Shown piece after piece: positions 7,308 through 8,154 of a DNA stretch of 8,154 bases. The DNA comes from Frankiales bacterium (GTDB lineage Bacteria > Actinomycetota > Actinomycetes > Mycobacteriales > SCTD01), in assembly GCA_025965755.1 (NCBI GenBank), contig JAOPWI010000083.1, positions 1-8,154 on the forward strand. The letters are read 5' to 3'. The notes beneath the pieces are model-generated. The model had not been told where the DNA came from and ran no database searches. It saw nothing but the letters and a program-made list of their open reading frames with translations. Numbering within the stretch: the stretch's first letter is position 1; every line of letters begins with the position of its first letter. The translations under genes were made by a program, and so were the position numbers.

Positions 7308-7380
7308 GGCCCCGTCGTCTAGCGGCCTAGGACGCCGCCCTCTCACGGCGGTAGCGTGGGTTCGAATCCCATCGGGGCTA
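7308..7380 (+). tRNA. tRNA-Glu (anticodon CUC)
   Basis: A 73-base cloverleaf. The acceptor GGCCCCG (7308-7314) pairs with CGGGGCT (7373-7379) with a G-U first pair, and A7380 is the discriminator. T7315 and C7316 fill positions 8 and 9, and the D arm starts GTCT. The anticodon stem CCGCC/GGCGG (7335-7339/7347-7351) encloses the loop CTCTCAC, giving anticodon CTC at 7342-7344, which reads GAG. The T arm is GTGGG/CCCAT around TTCGAAT. CCA is not encoded. It lies 39 bases after tRNA-Gln and is evidently co-transcribed with it. Confidence 0.96.
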
Positions 7381-7387
7381 CGCACGT

Positions 7388-7420
7388 AAACGGCCAGTCA
7401 CTCACTGTGACTGGCCGTTT
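7388..7420 (+). terminator. intrinsic terminator after tRNA-Glu, possibly bidirectional
   Basis: A perfect 14-bp inverted repeat, AAACGGCCAGTCAC (7388-7401) and GTGACTGGCCGTTT (7407-7420), with a 5-base loop TCACT, 7 bases after tRNA-Glu. The outer bases CGCA (7381-7384) and TGCG (7422-7425) could extend it past a small internal loop. The descending arm ends in TTT without a longer U tract, as is common in high-GC actinobacteria. Because the AAA/TTT ends are symmetrical, it could also stop the converging minus-strand transcript whose last stop codon is at 7465. Confidence 0.88.
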
Positions 7421-7464
7421 CTGCGTGCCCGACCGGGCCGCGCGCTGCCGCAGGCGCGTGGCGG

Positions 7465-7656
7465 CTACGGAGCGACGGCGACCAGCCGGAGCCCTGCCGG
7501 CGCGTCGTGCGGGCTGCCGCCCAGGTACGGGTCCTCCAGCAGGGCCAGCAGCTCGAGGCTGACGAACTTCACCGGAGCGGCGACGAGGGCAGCCAGGGCG
7601 GCGCTCTTCGCGGCGCGGCGCGCGGCCAGGTCGACGACGGGGGCGAGCTCGGTCAC
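7465..7656 (-). CDS. small hypothetical protein, 63 aa, downstream of ndgR
   Basis: Not recognised. The protein starts MTELAPVVDLAARR and stops at TAG (7467-7465). Support for its being real: a Shine-Dalgarno GGAGGA (minus strand, 7666-7661) stands 4 bases before GTG 7656, nearly every codon ends in G or C, and it follows the ndgR-like gene on the same strand, 127 bases away. Residues 8-27 are rich in Ala, Arg, Lys and Leu and look helical. Residues 29-41 (KFVSLELLALLE) look like a second amphipathic helix, followed by DPYLGGSPHDAP, a flexible Gly/Pro stretch. There is no Cys, no signal peptide and no convincing membrane span. An ATG at 7725 would add 23 Arg-rich residues, but GC at third positions drops there and no good ribosome site precedes it, so 7656 is preferred. 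Function unknown. Confidence 0.65.
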   Translation of the reverse strand: MTELAPVVDLAARRAAKSAALAALVAAPVKFVSLELLALLEDPYLGGSPHDAPAGLRLVAVAP

Positions 7657-7660
7657 GCGG

Positions 7661-7666
7661 TCCTCC
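7661..7666 (-). promoter_or_regulatory. strong ribosome binding site of the 63-aa gene
   Basis: On the minus strand GGAGGA is followed by CCGC and then GTG at 7656. This near-ideal anti-16S match decides the start and is the strongest single argument that the small gene is translated. Confidence 0.7.
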
Positions 7667-7736
7667 GGAGGCTGGCTTGTTGCGTCGCATCGTCGTCGCC
7701 GGGAGCGCCGGCCGCCATGGCTCATCCCGGCCCTAC

Positions 7737-7792
7737 GTCCGCCTTGTCCGGACTAGTCCGTTCGGGCCGGGTCCGTTCGAGCGTCAGGTCCG
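7737..7792. repeat. cluster of GTCCG half-sites with a 12-bp palindrome
   Basis: Five plus-strand copies of GTCCG start at 7737, 7746, 7756, 7771 and 7788. The third is the right half of the perfect palindrome CGGACTAGTCCG (7749-7760). An overlapping palindrome GTCCGGAC lies at 7746-7753. GTCCGTTCG is directly repeated at 7756 and 7771. The cluster covers the gap after the ndgR stop and, on the minus strand, lies upstream of the 63-aa gene. It could be an operator, an RNA structure in the intercistronic region, or sequence drift in GC-rich DNA. Confidence 0.45.
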
Positions 7793-8154
7793 GGTCGCCG
7801 GGCGCAGCGCCCGGGACAGCTCGTCGGCGGCGCTGCGCACCGCCTCGGCGTGCAGCCGGCCGGGGGAGCGGGTCAGGCGCTCGAGGGGTCCGCTGACGCT
7901 CACGGCCGCCACCACGGTGCCGTCGCGGCCGCGCACCGGCGCCGACACCGACGCGACGCCCTGCTCGCGCTCGGCGACCGACGCCGCCCAGCCCCTGCGC
8001 CGGACGTCGGCGAGGACCCGGGGCGTGAAGGCGGCGGTCTCGAGCAGCGGGTCGGTCGCGCGCCAGGCGAGCAGCACCTGGGCGGCACTCCCGGCCGTCA
8101 TCGGCAGGCTGGCGCCGACGGGCACGGTGTCGCGCAGGCCGCTGACGCGCTCGG
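7784..8154 (-). CDS. ndgR: IclR-family regulator, NdgR-like (C-terminal part)
   Basis: The last 122 residues of an IclR-family transcription factor; the N-terminal winged-helix DNA-binding domain lies beyond the right edge. The visible part is the effector-binding domain: SGLRDTVPVG, LPMTAGSAAQVLLAW, RRRGWAASVAEREQGVASVS, then AVSVSGPLERLTRSPGR near the end. These blocks match Streptomyces NdgR as I remember it almost word for word, including the unusual SGPLERLTR. NdgR regulates leucine and other amino-acid genes, above all leuCD, which are divergently transcribed next to it in Streptomyces; leuC would therefore be expected just outside this window. Only the stop (TGA at 7786-7784) is inside the window. 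It reads toward the tRNA unit, with the 63-aa gene between them. Confidence 0.9.
   Translation of the reverse strand, partial: ERVSGLRDTVPVGASLPMTAGSAAQVLLAWRATDPLLETAAFTPRVLADVRRRGWAASVAEREQGVASVSAPVRGRDGTVVAAVSVSGPLERLTRSPGRLHAEAVRSAADELSRALRPATRT

Noticed and set aside
7438..7461. GC-rich hairpin just after the stop of the 63-aa gene as its terminator
   Set aside because: In the minus-strand RNA only about 5 pairs form before a C-A mismatch, with no U tract. The 14-bp hairpin at 7388-7420 is a better candidate.
7343..7690. Minus-strand open frame across the terminator and tRNA-Glu
   Set aside because: It runs through a tRNA and a terminator hairpin, and overlaps the better-supported 63-aa gene in another frame.
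7657..7725. N-terminal extension of the small minus-strand gene to ATG 7725 (86 aa)
   Set aside because: The 23 extra codons lose the GC third-position bias and encode an Arg-rich tract, while a strong ribosome site sits just before GTG 7656.
7798..7814. Palindrome CCGGGCGC-A-GCGCCCGG as a terminator
   Set aside because: It lies within the last codons of the ndgR-like gene, has a one-base centre and no U tract. It is probably a by-product of Arg/Ala/Leu codons.
1..8154. CRISPR arrays, insertion sequences, integrase attachment sites or phage genes, including possible integration into the tRNA genes
   Set aside because: No regularly spaced repeats, transposase or integrase motifs were seen, and no duplicated tRNA 3' end follows either tRNA within the window.

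Overview
The window is very GC-rich DNA (roughly 70% or more by eye). Almost every codon in the real genes ends in G or C, and GTG starts are frequent. The gene order is a housekeeping neighbourhood of actinobacteria: citramalate synthase, an FAH-family protein, glutamyl-tRNA synthetase, tRNA-Gln, tRNA-Glu, then an IclR regulator on the opposite strand that closely resembles Streptomyces NdgR. I infer an actinobacterium (class Actinomycetes). The genus cannot be read from the sequence. The GltX subtype differs from the one I recall for Streptomyces and Mycobacterium.

Layout: (1) positions 1-24 may be the last codons of an upstream gene. (2) 21-2312 encodes a soluble GAF-PAS-GGDEF-EAL protein with intact synthase, inhibitory-site and phosphodiesterase motifs. 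(3) 2309-3931 is cimA, overlapping the previous stop by GTGA. (4) 3954-4817 is an NmrA-like NAD(P)-binding protein. (5) 4874-5668 is an FAH-family hydrolase, possibly with its own promoter. (6) 5665-7128 is gltX, again joined by a GTGA overlap. (7) A tRNA unit with its own promoter (-10 TAGAGT at 7163), tRNA-Gln(CUG) at 7197-7268, tRNA-Glu(CUC) at 7308-7380, and a 14-bp perfect hairpin terminator at 7388-7420. (8) On the minus strand, converging on that terminator, are the C-terminal part of an ndgR-like IclR gene (running off the right edge) and, downstream of it, a 63-codon small gene with a strong Shine-Dalgarno sequence.

Functional themes: cimA and ndgR both belong to branched-chain amino-acid metabolism. 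CimA makes citramalate from pyruvate and acetyl-CoA for isoleucine. NdgR in Streptomyces regulates the leuCD isomerase genes, which would be expected just beyond the right edge. gltX is followed directly by the genes of the two tRNAs that a non-discriminating GluRS would charge. The tight coupling of a cyclic-di-GMP enzyme to cimA is the most notable operon-level association.

I found no CRISPR array, insertion sequence, prophage gene or obvious new defence system. The best leads are the conserved-looking 63-aa protein, the cluster of GTCCG half-sites and palindrome between it and ndgR, and the non-typical lineage of GltX.
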